A stretch of DNA of 39,739 nucleotides from Krumholzibacterium sp965370495 (lineage in GTDB: Bacteria > Krumholzibacteriota > Krumholzibacteriia > Krumholzibacteriales > Krumholzibacteriaceae): NCBI GenBank assembly GCA_965370495.1, contig CBDUUV010000008.1, positions 1-39,739 on the forward strand. The letters run 5' to 3'. The translations under genes and the position numbers were made by a program. The notes beneath the pieces are model-generated. The model had not been told where the DNA came from and did not search any database. It saw only the letters and a program-made list of their open reading frames with translations. Position 1 is the first letter of the stretch, and each line of letters starts with the position of its first letter. Shown here piece after piece: positions 24,900 to 33,892 of this stretch.

Positions 24900-25919
24900 A
24901 TGGACCCGGTTATCCTGACATTTGCAAAAGAAGCGATCGAATTGACAGCCGATATGCCGGGAGGGGGCCTTGCTTCCAACTCCCTGATTCTGGAAATTGC
25001 CCGGGAAGGGTCCGAAAGGTATTTCCTGAGGATCAGTGATGACAGGCAAAGTGTCGTAGCGATGATACAAGCCAGTGGCGGCAAAGAATTCTCCAGCTAT
25101 ATAAGGATCGGTGATTTCCTTAGGATAAACGGTATCCGGGTACCCGATTTCTACGGAACCGATCTAAACCGGGGGATACTCGTTATGGAAGACCTCGGAC
25201 CTGTCCATCTCGAAGATGCCCTGACAGGGTGCAGCGCCGAAGAGGAACTCTCCTTCTACCGCGGGTGCATGGATATCCTTTTCAGGTTCCAGACAACTGT
25301 AAGCCGGGAGATGGAAAAAAACAGCCTGCTCGATAATATTGTTTTTGCCGAGGAGACCCTGCTGGTTGAAACTGAATATTTCGAAAAAGAATTCATCGGA
25401 AGGTTCTGCCCTGCGGGGCCGCCCGTGGAGTGGAACGCCGAGCGGCAGAAACTGGCAAAACTGCTCTCAGCGGAAACGCCTGTATTCATGCATCGCGATT
25501 TCCAGAGCAGGAATATCATGGTAAAAGCCGGCGAGCTTCGGTTGATCGACTTTCAGGCCGCCCACAGGGGGCCCGGGCTGTACGATACAGCTTCACTTCT
25601 TAAAGACCCCTATCACCGCATAACGCCCGGAACAAGAAAAACCCTTCTGATGGAACTCTACTACAGGCTGAGAGAAGCAGGCTCCATAGACGCGGAAAGT
25701 TTTGATGAATACTATGAAGCTTTTCTAATCGCCGGAATACAGCGCAACCTGCAGGCCCTTGCCGCCTTCGCCTTCCTTGGATACGTGAAAAGAAAAAGCA
25801 AATTCCTTGATTCGATACCGGACGGACTCGACCTGCTCGAAGAAGGAATTGATGAATCAGGCGGGTTCCCCGCTATCAGATCGATCATCCATCAGGCACG
25901 TGAAAACCCCGGGGTTTGA
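24900..25919 (+). CDS. amgK: AmgK-like sugar anomeric kinase (aminoglycoside phosphotransferase family)
   Basis: 339 residues. The APH-type kinase fold is clear: N-lobe GSERYFLRISDDRQSVVAMI (residues 37-56), hinge ILVMEDLG (93-100), catalytic loop FMHRDFQSRNIMV with Asp200 and Asn205, and the metal-binding IDFQAAHRGPGLYDTASLL with Asp217. These match AmgK, which phosphorylates MurNAc or GlcNAc at C1. The gene starts four bases after the murU-like stop, so the pair is co-translated, and namZ lies upstream on the same strand. The product MurNAc-1-phosphate would be the MurU substrate. Sugar specificity is inferred from the pairing. Confidence 0.8.
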   Translation: MDPVILTFAKEAIELTADMPGGGLASNSLILEIAREGSERYFLRISDDRQSVVAMIQASGGKEFSSYIRIGDFLRINGIRVPDFYGTDLNRGILVMEDLGPVHLEDALTGCSAEEELSFYRGCMDILFRFQTTVSREMEKNSLLDNIVFAEETLLVETEYFEKEFIGRFCPAGPPVEWNAERQKLAKLLSAETPVFMHRDFQSRNIMVKAGELRLIDFQAAHRGPGLYDTASLLKDPYHRITPGTRKTLLMELYYRLREAGSIDAESFDEYYEAFLIAGIQRNLQALAAFAFLGYVKRKSKFLDSIPDGLDLLEEGIDESGGFPAIRSIIHQARENPGV

Positions 25920-25964
25920 TACTTTCTCAGGCAGGTAACAACCGGTCTTTTGAATAATTCAGTT

Positions 25965-27035
25965 TCACTTCGCGTTTTCTTCGAGCGAATCGTTTCCGGA
26001 AACATCGGGAACATGGGAACCAAGCAACACCGCGACCCACATCGTATCCTCCCGGCTCTCCAGTATTATTTTAACTGTTACTGTCAGGACTACCGACAGC
26101 AGCATCCCGACCGGACCAAGCACCCACCCCCAGAATATCAGTGAAAGGAAAACGACAAGTGTCGACAGACCGAGGCCCTTGCCCATGAACTTCGGTTCAA
26201 CAGCATTTCCCATGATCAGGTTGATCACGACATAACCCGCCGCGACTCCCAGTGCCCTGCCAAAACCAAGCTGTATTATCGCCTGAAGTACGGCGGGGAT
26301 AGCAGCAATGATAGACCCTATATTCGGAATGTAATTAAGAAGGAATGCAAGCAATCCCCACAAAAGGGGATAATCCACCCCCATCACCCACAGCATGAGA
26401 GCCACAATAATCCCTGTGACAAGACTGATAAGGGTCTTTATGGCGAGATAATGCTTTACATTTGTGGTGATCCTCTCTATCTGGTCCAGAAAATCATCGG
26501 GGTTGCGGAAGACAGCGTGGAGTTTCGCCGGTATGCTCGATGCCTCGAGAAGCATGAATATCACAGTCAGGAAGATCAGAAAACCGTTTGTCAGCACATC
26601 GCCAAGGCCGTTGAACAACCTTGCGACAAGCAGCATCGCTTTTTCAGGATTAAATACCTCGACAAGTTCGAGTCTGGATATATCCATACCGCGGTTCTCG
26701 AGCCATGTCAGCACGTTTCCGTACTGTTGATTAAGCGTAGTACCGTACCGGGGTATGTTCCTGGAAAAATCGTCGATAGATGTTCCGAGGAGGCTGGCGA
26801 TGACAAAAACAACCAGTATGACACCGATCATTACCAGCAGGATGGCCAGCCAGGTGGAAACCCCCCTGCCCTTCAACCAGAAAAGCGGTGCGGAACAGAT
26901 AATGGAAATAAAGGCTGCCAGCAGAAAGGGAACTACTATTCCTGCCGCGGCACGCAACCCGGCCACTACCACGACAAACGCGGCCGCGGTAAGCAGAATA
27001 TGCGAAGCTCTTGATCCACCTGAAACATTCTCCAT
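25965..27035 (-). CDS. AI-2E/PerM-family transporter (UPF0118)
   Basis: 356 residues from the ATG at 27035 (GGAG ten bases upstream; a GTG eight codons earlier has no site). Seven to eight membrane segments in the family order: LTAAAFVVVVAGLRAAAGIVVPFLLAAFI near the N-terminus (given in part), a central soluble helical segment (about 95-160), and the conserved LLWGLLAFLLNYIPNIGSIIA followed by LIMGNAVEPKFMGKGLGLSTLVVFLSL near the end. The LNYIPNIGS and EPKxMGxxLGLS motifs are diagnostic. Members export AI-2-like molecules or act as Na+/H+ antiporters; the substrate here is unknown. It is convergent with amgK. Confidence 0.9.
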   Translation of the reverse strand: MENVSGGSRASHILLTAAAFVVVVAGLRAAAGIVVPFLLAAFISIICSAPLFWLKGRGVSTWLAILLVMIGVILVVFVIASLLGTSIDDFSRNIPRYGTTLNQQYGNVLTWLENRGMDISRLELVEVFNPEKAMLLVARLFNGLGDVLTNGFLIFLTVIFMLLEASSIPAKLHAVFRNPDDFLDQIERITTNVKHYLAIKTLISLVTGIIVALMLWVMGVDYPLLWGLLAFLLNYIPNIGSIIAAIPAVLQAIIQLGFGRALGVAAGYVVINLIMGNAVEPKFMGKGLGLSTLVVFLSLIFWGWVLGPVGMLLSVVLTVTVKIILESREDTMWVAVLLGSHVPDVSGNDSLEENAK

Positions 27036-27071
27036 GGAACTGATTCTCCATGCTTTCACAGGTTCAAAATA

Positions 27072-28283
27072 TCAGGCCAGGAATTCATCGGGCACATTAC
27101 CGAGCCTTGCGATATCGGAGATCTTTTCCTTTACATCGAAACCCATCGTACATCTCACGCTGCATGACGAACAACTGTCACAGAAAACACCATCATCGAG
27201 AATATGGCCTATTGTCTTTTTCGCCATGACCGGGTTCCTGTACCCGTAAGCGTACATATAACTTCTCATCAGCGAAGGCACATCCATATGATGCCTGCAC
27301 TGGTCTATGCACTTTCCGCACTGGTCACAGTAGAGCCCTTCAAAATCGCCGACCCGACCAAGCTCCAGATCTATTTTCTCAGCATTTGTCATCTCGAGAT
27401 CGGCCATCACCGCGATATCGTCATTAAGTTGTTCGAATGTGGTAAAACCCGGTATCGACGTATGCACATTCTCATCGAGAAGAACCCACTTGAGAGCCGC
27501 CTTCATATTGATCTTCTTCGTACGTTCCTTGTCCCAGTACACTCCAGCCTGGGTCTTCATGGCAACTATACCAAGCTCTGCCCCGGCCGCTCGCGCTATG
27601 GCTTTCTTCACTTCCATACAATGGGGTTGACGGAAGTTATAAGAAGTCAGCACGACGTCGTAGAAGTTACTGTCCACAGCCGCATTGATCACTTCGACCT
27701 CGTTCGTATGGACAGAAACGCCTGTCGCAAGAATCTTTCCCTCTTTCTTCAGTTTTTCAAGAGCATTCATCACCGGTTCGTATAACACGGCTTCCTTCTT
27801 GGCCACGGCATGAGCATGAAGCACCTCAACATGATCCACACCAAGCCGCTTGAGACTACCCTCGAAAGTCTCGATAAATGATTCTGACGTCACACCTTTT
27901 TTGAATCTCCCCGTCTTCTGATCCATCGACATATAGACCTTGGTAGTGATAACATATGAATCTCTCGGACGCCCCTTTATGACCTCTCCCACCACTTTCT
28001 CATGTTCGCCATTACCATATGTATTCGCCGTATCGAAATGAGTCAAACCTGCATCAAGTGCTGCAGAGAAGATCGCCGCGTCCTGTGCCTGGGCCCCGAT
28101 GCTGACAATCGGCACCTTGATTCCCGTCCTGCCAAGTGTCCGGTATATCAGTTTTTTCTTCTTTTCCTCTGCGGATTTCTCTTCAGCCTTCAGCATCGAA
28201 GGGATCAGAGCAGCCCCTGCCAGCCCGGCTAACCCCGTTTTAATAAAACCACGCCGGCTCTCGTTCGATTTTCCGGAATCCAT
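27072..28283 (-). CDS. Tat-exported aldo/keto reductase with C-terminal 4Fe-4S motifs
   Basis: 403 residues from the ATG at 28283 (GGAGG six bases upstream). The N-terminus SRRGFIKTGLAGLAGAALI is a twin-arginine signal. The AKR barrel starts IYRTLGRTGIKVPIVSIG and includes FDTANTYGNGEHEKVVGEV (Asp/Tyr of the tetrad), VITTKVYMS (Lys) and VEVLHAHAV (His). The C-terminus adds two ferredoxin-like Cys clusters: C319-C322-C325-C329 and C368-C371-C374-C378. This AKR-plus-Fe-S arrangement is a known family of putative periplasmic oxidoreductases; the substrate and the redox partner are unknown. Confidence 0.9.
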   Translation of the reverse strand: MDSGKSNESRRGFIKTGLAGLAGAALIPSMLKAEEKSAEEKKKKLIYRTLGRTGIKVPIVSIGAQAQDAAIFSAALDAGLTHFDTANTYGNGEHEKVVGEVIKGRPRDSYVITTKVYMSMDQKTGRFKKGVTSESFIETFEGSLKRLGVDHVEVLHAHAVAKKEAVLYEPVMNALEKLKKEGKILATGVSVHTNEVEVINAAVDSNFYDVVLTSYNFRQPHCMEVKKAIARAAGAELGIVAMKTQAGVYWDKERTKKINMKAALKWVLLDENVHTSIPGFTTFEQLNDDIAVMADLEMTNAEKIDLELGRVGDFEGLYCDQCGKCIDQCRHHMDVPSLMRSYMYAYGYRNPVMAKKTIGHILDDGVFCDSCSSCSVRCTMGFDVKEKISDIARLGNVPDEFLA

Positions 28284-28346
28284 TTTCAACCTCCAATATC
28301 CTGCAAATGGCCACTGCCGTCATCACTTATATATCACACTTCAGTA

Positions 28347-29072
28347 TCAATTCCCCATTGTGAGCTTTTCCTTCTTTTCGTAACTTTCAGGGATCATAAA
28401 AATACTGTCTGGAGGGTTCTTTTCTTTTATCCCGACAATTTCTGTAAACGATTTTTTCGCCTGCCCCTCAGAGTACTCGATTGATTCTGAAGCAATCTCC
28501 AATCCTTTAAGTATCTTCATCGCTTCGATATAGTCGCCGGTGTAGTTTCTCATCTTGTAAATGGTATCATGGAAAATGTCCAGTATTATCACATCAAATG
28601 GAAGCTCGGTCGTAACCCAGGTTCTCCGTTCGGCCTCCCGATAACGGGTTCCCTGGTACATGACCCAGGAAGATATCAGGTAACCTTGACATTTTCTCCC
28701 ATTGAGTTTCTTCGTCTCTTCCAGTTTGCTGATTTCACCGGTTGTGGGAAACATCGCCAGGCGCGGCAGCATCTCTTCCGGAACAATTTTTGTCATATCG
28801 AGTGGCAAGCCCGTCTCAACGTAGGAACTGTCTCTTATATCAATGATCGTCAGGATCTTCCCTGGCAGATCCAGGATGAGATGGCGGTCCTGATCCAGTA
28901 CAATAATCTTTTCATTTCCTATCCAGATCTCGGTCTCGGAATCTATGGCCGGTTCCACGGTACCATGATGATAACTCGCGTCGGTATGCTCCTTCAGCCT
29001 GATACAGATATCAGCCTGGATTGTAGCAGACTGAATCAGCACTACAAGTGTGATCAATATCAGTTTTCGCAT
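28347..29072 (-). CDS. Small secreted protein, DUF4412-like
   Basis: 241 residues. Signal peptide MRKLILITLVVLIQSATIQA, then a mature part of alternating strands: TEIWIGNEKIIVLDQDRHLILDLPGKILTIID (seen in part), LEETKKLNGRKCQGYLIS and RRTWVTTELPFDVIILDIFHD. This resembles DUF4412/LolA-like periplasmic beta-sheet proteins that read MNGKKCxxY. AAAGGAGGGG precedes the ATG. It is upstream of the aldo/keto reductase on the same strand with a gap of 63 bases. Function unknown. Confidence 0.75.
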   Translation of the reverse strand: MRKLILITLVVLIQSATIQADICIRLKEHTDASYHHGTVEPAIDSETEIWIGNEKIIVLDQDRHLILDLPGKILTIIDIRDSSYVETGLPLDMTKIVPEEMLPRLAMFPTTGEISKLEETKKLNGRKCQGYLISSWVMYQGTRYREAERRTWVTTELPFDVIILDIFHDTIYKMRNYTGDYIEAMKILKGLEIASESIEYSEGQAKKSFTEIVGIKEKNPPDSIFMIPESYEKKEKLTMGN

Positions 29073-29326
29073 AATTCCCCTCCTTTAAAAAAAAACAGAT
29101 AATATTCCTTTCCGGGTAAGGACGGTTAATATGTCAGTATCTTTCAATATAACTGCTTTCGTCAATAGCAATCCCCTGTCATGCCCTGCATATATTCGTC
29201 TATTATATTTCGTAAACATTTAACTGCAACAGGTTCCCAATATCTTTCCTGTGCCTTTCGTCTGCTCTCACGCGCCACTTCATTTTCGGGTTGACCCCCA
29301 TGCTGATACCGGTATATCATCCAGAT
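29073..29326. other. Intergenic region between the secreted-protein gene and the TPP riboswitch
   Basis: 254 bases between divergent genes. Some -10-like TATTAT sequence (29201-29206) lies at a plausible distance upstream of the riboswitch but without a good -35. An 81-codon minus-strand frame overlaps the region and the riboswitch; see rejected items. Nothing else recognised. Confidence 0.4.
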
Positions 29327-29459
29327 TAATTCAGGGGAGCCTTTTTCAGCACCGGACGAGTCGGTGAAAACCAGGGCTGAGAGTCCCGGAGGGACCGGGA
29401 GACCCAATCCTCCATTGAGGGGACGAACCTGATCAGGGTAATTCCTGCGAAGGGAGTTA
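29327..29459 (+). promoter_or_regulatory. Thiamine pyrophosphate (TPP, THI-element) riboswitch
   Basis: All conserved blocks are present in order: GGGGAGCC (29334-29341), GGCTGAGA (29375-29382), GACCC (29401-29405), AACCTGATCAGGGTAAT (29426-29442) and CCTGCGAAGGGAG (29444-29456). Outer P1 arms TAATTC (29327-29332) and GAGTTA (29454-29459) pair. P3 has a long variable arm around GAGTCCCGG and CCGGGAGACCC. The final AGGGAG is also the Shine-Dalgarno site for the ATG at 29464, so ligand binding should block translation initiation. There is no separate terminator hairpin between aptamer and gene. Confidence 0.95.
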
Positions 29460-29463
29460 GATC

Positions 29464-30510
29464 ATGTCGAATGACAAGCTGCCCGAACTGGGCAAAATCC
29501 ATCCAGCATTTTTCGACCGTGTAATCTATCCAAGGCTCGGTGTCCAGGATGAATCGGTCGTAATCGGCCCCCGTCATGGTGTGGACTTTGGAGTCATCCG
29601 GTTCGGTGATTCCTGCATGGCAATGTCTTCAGATCCATTCTTTATCATGCCACAATATGGCTTCGCGCGAGCAGCATGGTTCGCCTTCCATATAGTTTTC
29701 TGTGACGTCGCGGTTTCAGGCCTGATCCCGAAGTATCTCACCATCGACCTGAACCTGCCCCCTTCGATGACAGAGAAGGAACTCGAGGAATTGTGGCAGG
29801 TCGTTCACGATGAATCCTGCAAATACGGTATCAGCATCCTGACAGGTCACACGGCTCGATATACAGGGTGCAGCTACCCTATGGTCGGTGGCGCAACTAC
29901 AATAGCTGTCGGCCCCGAATCCGAACTGAGAGGTCCACATCTGGTCAAGACAGGAGACAGGGTGGTTATCACAAAAGGGGCTGCTATCGAGGCAACAGGC
30001 CTTCTTGCCGTTGGATTTCCCGATCATTTCATAAAAGCCGGCGGGGACGAATTCAGGAAAGAAGCCGAGGATGTTTTTTACATGATGTCGGTCATGGATG
30101 ACTGCATAATCGCCCGCAAGTTCAAGGGAGTCCATGCCATGCATGACGCGACTGAATGCGGAGTCTGGGGTGGCCTGTACGAAATGGCCAGAGCCGGGAA
30201 TTTCGGGCTGAGGATCAACAAAGGCTCGATCCCTGTACTGCCTGTTGTGCGGCGCACCGCCGAACTCTTTGGCTTCGACCCGTTTTGCGCCATCAGCGAA
30301 GGAACCCTGATCGCTATCGTCGCCCCGGAAGAGGCTGAAGACGTGGTATCCGCGATGGAGGATGCTGGTATTGCATGCTGCATCGCTGGTGAAGTCGTCG
30401 ATGAAATGGACGGGTTGCTTATCGACGAAGACGGCGGTTCGTCAGCTCTCGAACACCCCGGATCCGATCCTTACTGGAGGATCGTGGCTGAACTTATGGC
30501 TGGGGATTAA
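29464..30510 (+). CDS. AIR synthase/HypE/ThiL-superfamily protein under TPP control
   Basis: 348 residues, cytoplasmic. The PurM fold is suggested by the N-terminal VVIGPRHGVDFGVIRFGDSCMAMSSDP (in part; the metal/ATP-binding Asp block), FCDVAVSGLIPKYLTIDLNL, ILTGHTARYTG, VVITKGAAIEATGLLA, and the C-terminal HAMHDATECGVWGGLYEMA and FCAISEGTLI motifs, typical of HypE/AIR-synthase-related proteins. It lacks the HypE C-terminal PRIC cysteine, so it is not a hydrogenase-maturation protein. ThiL (thiamine-phosphate kinase) belongs to the same superfamily and the gene sits directly behind a TPP riboswitch, so a kinase or transferase step in thiamine synthesis or salvage is a reasonable inference. 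It is monocistronic on this strand. Confidence 0.8.
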   Translation: MSNDKLPELGKIHPAFFDRVIYPRLGVQDESVVIGPRHGVDFGVIRFGDSCMAMSSDPFFIMPQYGFARAAWFAFHIVFCDVAVSGLIPKYLTIDLNLPPSMTEKELEELWQVVHDESCKYGISILTGHTARYTGCSYPMVGGATTIAVGPESELRGPHLVKTGDRVVITKGAAIEATGLLAVGFPDHFIKAGGDEFRKEAEDVFYMMSVMDDCIIARKFKGVHAMHDATECGVWGGLYEMARAGNFGLRINKGSIPVLPVVRRTAELFGFDPFCAISEGTLIAIVAPEEAEDVVSAMEDAGIACCIAGEVVDEMDGLLIDEDGGSSALEHPGSDPYWRIVAELMAGD

Positions 30511-30658
30511 TGCGTGCGCGATAGAACGCACAAAACTGATTTCATCCAGTGTCGAAAGTGATTTCGATCAACACCTGATGATTCCGGCTTTCTTTATGTT
30601 CGAATCGTTCAATGTGGTTGTGGACTATCCGGTCAACCTGTTGACGGTTATCCCTGCA

Positions 30659-32461
30659 TCAGTCCACCACATGCGGCGGATCACCTTCTGTTCTCATACT
30701 GAAAAACAGGATTGACGCGGCCGCAGCAGCCAACGCAAGCAGTACCAGTCCCACCGCTGTCTGGCCCAGCACGAGTTTTCCGGTGCCGATAAGCATACAC
30801 CCCGTCATAAACAGCGTGGATATAATACTGATCAGCGTACGAAGGCCCGCATGCATCGACGGAACCGTCTTCGCTCCCGCGTCCTCCATTCCCGAATATA
30901 TTTTTTTCCACCCTGTGCCTCCTGGCCGCACTCGCCCGTAGAACCGTTCCAGATGTTCTTTGCTGACCGGCCTTGTAAGAAATGTTACAGGCACCCATAC
31001 GATAATCGACAGCCCCGCGGTCAGCGCCGTAGAAAACGGAAAACTCAGCCACGCGGCGCCTGACAGAGACGGCAGGCGCGAAAACAAGGCCAGCGCAAGC
31101 GTCGTGACCATTGCCGTTGCCATTGCGGCCATCTCCGACCAGGCGTTCACCCTCCACCAGTACCACCTTGCGATATATACCGAACCCACACCGGCCGTAA
31201 CGGAGATGATCAGTTTCCACGCAAACGAGATGTCCTTCACGGCAAACGAGGCGACAGCTCCGAGGACGGCAAGCCCGATGATCGACAACCGTGCCGCGCC
31301 TACATACCATTTTTCGCTCTTGCCCCGCCAGAAAAACCGGCGGAAGATGTCATTTACCAGAAGTGATGATCCCCAGTTGAGCTGGGAATCGATAGTAGAC
31401 ATAAAGGCGGCAAAAAATGACGCAACCACCAGCCCAAAGATCCCGGGCGGAAGCATCTCACGCATCATAAGCGGGTAATATGTTTCCGGGTCATCGACAG
31501 CGCCGAAATACGCCATGCCGGCAAGCCCCACAACAATCCATGGCCATGGCCGAAGAGCTATATGCGCGACGCAGAACCACAGGTACCCGAAGGTCGCGTG
31601 GCGCTCGTTTTTCGCGGCAAAAAGCCTCTGCGACAGGTAACCTCCACCATCCACCGAGTATGATGCCCACCAGACTACAAGCACAAGAAGCAGGAATTCC
31701 GTAAACGGATTTGCTGCCAGCAACGGTGCCCGTTCGGGTATGATTTGAAGTACCCGTTCCACATCGAACCCGCCCGCGGCAAGTCTCGCGGTGATACCCT
31801 CAATCCCCCCAAGCTTTCGAAAAGAGATGACCGCGAGAAAAATCGACCCACCCATCGCCAGCGCGAACTGCAGCAGATCCGTTATCACAACGCCCCACAG
31901 GCCGGACATCGCAGTATATGTTACGGCTATCACGAACAGGCAGAGAACTGTGAATACTTCCGCGTTCATGCCAAAAACCAGAGTAGCTTCCTCCCATCCC
32001 ATCACGACGATTATTATCTTCGCCATCGCTTTCATTACCCAGGCAATCACGAGTATGTTCTGGAAAAGCCCGAACCACGCGGCACGGTAGAATCTGAGAG
32101 TCGCGGCGGGCTTGCCATCGTATCGAAGTTCGATCAGTTCAGCATCGGTCGTTATACCGGCGCGTTTCCACAACCTGGCAAAGAGAAAGACCGTTACAAC
32201 CGCCCCTATCCCCCAGTGCCACCACACCCAGTTCTTGAATATTCCACCCCGCGCGACAAGGCCGGAGACGACCAGCGGCGTGTCTGCGGCAAACGTAGTC
32301 GCCACCATGGATGTTCCTATTATCCACCATGGAAGCGAGCGCCCGGAGACGAAGAACTCTTCGGTGCTCCGTGAAGCGCGTTTTGAAAGGGCGATACCGG
32401 CACCGAATATCACTACGATATACAGTGCCAGCACCACCATATCGAGCGGGGAAAGGGTCAT
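30659..32461 (-). CDS. Sodium:solute symporter (SSS family)
   Basis: 600 residues, about 14 to 15 membrane segments. SSS signatures are seen near the N-terminus (SKRASRSTEEFFVSGRSLPW, TSMVATTFAADTPLVVSGLV, GITTDAELIELRYDGKPA) and in the middle (VNDIFRRFF after SFFAAFMSTIDSQLNWGSSL). These are the sugar/amino-acid symporter type. The ATG overlaps the stop of the upstream MFS gene by four bases (ATGA), so the two transporters are co-translated. The substrate cannot be read from sequence; it is convergent with, not co-transcribed with, the TPP-controlled gene, so thiamine precursor uptake is not supported. Confidence 0.9.
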   Translation of the reverse strand: MTLSPLDMVVLALYIVVIFGAGIALSKRASRSTEEFFVSGRSLPWWIIGTSMVATTFAADTPLVVSGLVARGGIFKNWVWWHWGIGAVVTVFLFARLWKRAGITTDAELIELRYDGKPAATLRFYRAAWFGLFQNILVIAWVMKAMAKIIIVVMGWEEATLVFGMNAEVFTVLCLFVIAVTYTAMSGLWGVVITDLLQFALAMGGSIFLAVISFRKLGGIEGITARLAAGGFDVERVLQIIPERAPLLAANPFTEFLLLVLVVWWASYSVDGGGYLSQRLFAAKNERHATFGYLWFCVAHIALRPWPWIVVGLAGMAYFGAVDDPETYYPLMMREMLPPGIFGLVVASFFAAFMSTIDSQLNWGSSLLVNDIFRRFFWRGKSEKWYVGAARLSIIGLAVLGAVASFAVKDISFAWKLIISVTAGVGSVYIARWYWWRVNAWSEMAAMATAMVTTLALALFSRLPSLSGAAWLSFPFSTALTAGLSIIVWVPVTFLTRPVSKEHLERFYGRVRPGGTGWKKIYSGMEDAGAKTVPSMHAGLRTLISIISTLFMTGCMLIGTGKLVLGQTAVGLVLLALAAAAASILFFSMRTEGDPPHVVD

Positions 32462-33846
32462 GCCGAGGCCGCCTCTTCCTTCTCGGTCTGGTCACCAACG
32501 ATCCTGTTGTACACAAACAGCGCAACAAGCGCCAGCAGTCCTATCGCGGCGAAAGTAAACCACATCTTGTGAGGCTCTCTTACCCCTTCTGCAGGACAAT
32601 ATTTCCCGAGAAGGCGGCCTGACAAAGGGCCTCCGACAAGGTTGGCCAGAAAGGACCTCATGTAGGCAAAACCGAGATAAAGCCCGATCTTACCTTTAGG
32701 CGCCAGGCTCGATACATAATCGAGGAATCTTGGCGCAAATGTCATCTCGCCAATCGCAAATACTGCTATTGCTATTATCGCGCCCCAAAGCGTCGGTAAC
32801 ACGCCGAGCAGGATCATCCCTACTACCGATATCGCCATCCCGAGGGCCATGTTTCCTATCGGTTTCATTTTGACGACAAGCGAGGCTATCACCATCTGAA
32901 ACACGATGATCATCCCCGGGTTAATCGCAACTATATATTCCATTGGCGCCGTCTCCGATATATGTGTCACGATATACGTCGGCACCGACAGGTACAGCTG
33001 CCAGAACATCAGGTCGAACCCTGCGAAAATCACGATGAAAGAAACGAACTTTATGTCGAGGAAAAGCTTCATCATATCGGCAAATGTCTCTTTTGCCGAA
33101 CGGACCGGCTCTCCCGTCCTGTCAGGCTCCCTGTACATAAACGCGACAAACGCCAGCGCGACAAGGGCCATCAAGACGGAGAACAGGCAGATCACCTGCA
33201 TCCCGAACCCCTGCCATTTGAGCATATCGAGGAACGCCTCGGGAGTCATGGGAGGATGCTGCTCAGCAGCCCTGTTGATAAGACTCTGCGTCATCTCAAA
33301 CGGCGGGACGTTGCTATGCACCCAGGTCTTCAGTGCGGCGTAATCGGATGCCGCAATCCACTTTCCAAGATCCTGGCGGAGCGCCTTGGCTACGAGTTTG
33401 CCGGCGAATCCACCGATATTGACTACCATATAGAATATCGAGAACCCGATCCTGGAAAGCCCCTCAGGGGAAGTTTTCTTGATCGTTCCCGATATGACAG
33501 GCTTGACAAAAGCGCCTCCGACAGCAATAAATACCAACGCTATTATCACGGTAACCTTCGAGGGCATAATTCCGAGGATCCCGTACCCGATCGCCAGAAC
33601 CGAGAAAGCGATAAAGAGCCCGTTTCTGAATCCTATCTTGTCCGATATCGCACCGGCCGGGATCGGTAGCAGGTACAGGGATGCGATGAAAAAACCTGTT
33701 ATAGATGCCGAGAGCTCCACGCTGAACCCTACGCGCCTGGTCAGGTAGAGAACGAGTATTACATTCATCCCGTAATACGCAAGCCTCTCGAAAAGCTCGA
33801 TAGTGTTCGCGGTCCAGAAAGTACGTGGAAATGCTTTAATGTTCAT
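32458..33846 (-). CDS. POT/PTR-like major facilitator transporter
   Basis: 462 residues, about 12 membrane segments. The N-terminus IELFERLAYYGMNVILVLYL carries the POT/peptide transporter E-R-x-A-Y-Y-G-M signature, and VGGAFVKPVISGTI and FYMVVNIGGFAGKLVA match the family helices. It should be a proton-coupled importer, probably of di/tripeptides or similar solutes. A periplasm-facing linker (about residues 170-205) is rather long. It precedes the SSS symporter gene with a four-base overlap. AGAGGGA lies before the ATG. Confidence 0.85.
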   Translation of the reverse strand: MNIKAFPRTFWTANTIELFERLAYYGMNVILVLYLTRRVGFSVELSASITGFFIASLYLLPIPAGAISDKIGFRNGLFIAFSVLAIGYGILGIMPSKVTVIIALVFIAVGGAFVKPVISGTIKKTSPEGLSRIGFSIFYMVVNIGGFAGKLVAKALRQDLGKWIAASDYAALKTWVHSNVPPFEMTQSLINRAAEQHPPMTPEAFLDMLKWQGFGMQVICLFSVLMALVALAFVAFMYREPDRTGEPVRSAKETFADMMKLFLDIKFVSFIVIFAGFDLMFWQLYLSVPTYIVTHISETAPMEYIVAINPGMIIVFQMVIASLVVKMKPIGNMALGMAISVVGMILLGVLPTLWGAIIAIAVFAIGEMTFAPRFLDYVSSLAPKGKIGLYLGFAYMRSFLANLVGGPLSGRLLGKYCPAEGVREPHKMWFTFAAIGLLALVALFVYNRIVGDQTEKEEAASA

Positions 33847-33892
33847 ATGTTCCCTCTTTCATCTCATAGTCCTCCATAGTATGTTACGCATA

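Noticed and set aside
29162..29407. 81-codon minus-strand frame whose second half reads like a real protein
   Set aside because: It overlaps the conserved core of the TPP riboswitch, has no Shine-Dalgarno site at its candidate starts, and matches no family I know.
30513..30531. Small GTGCG/CGCAC hairpin after the TPP-controlled gene
   Set aside because: The five-base-pair stem lacks a T-tract, so I do not call it a terminator.
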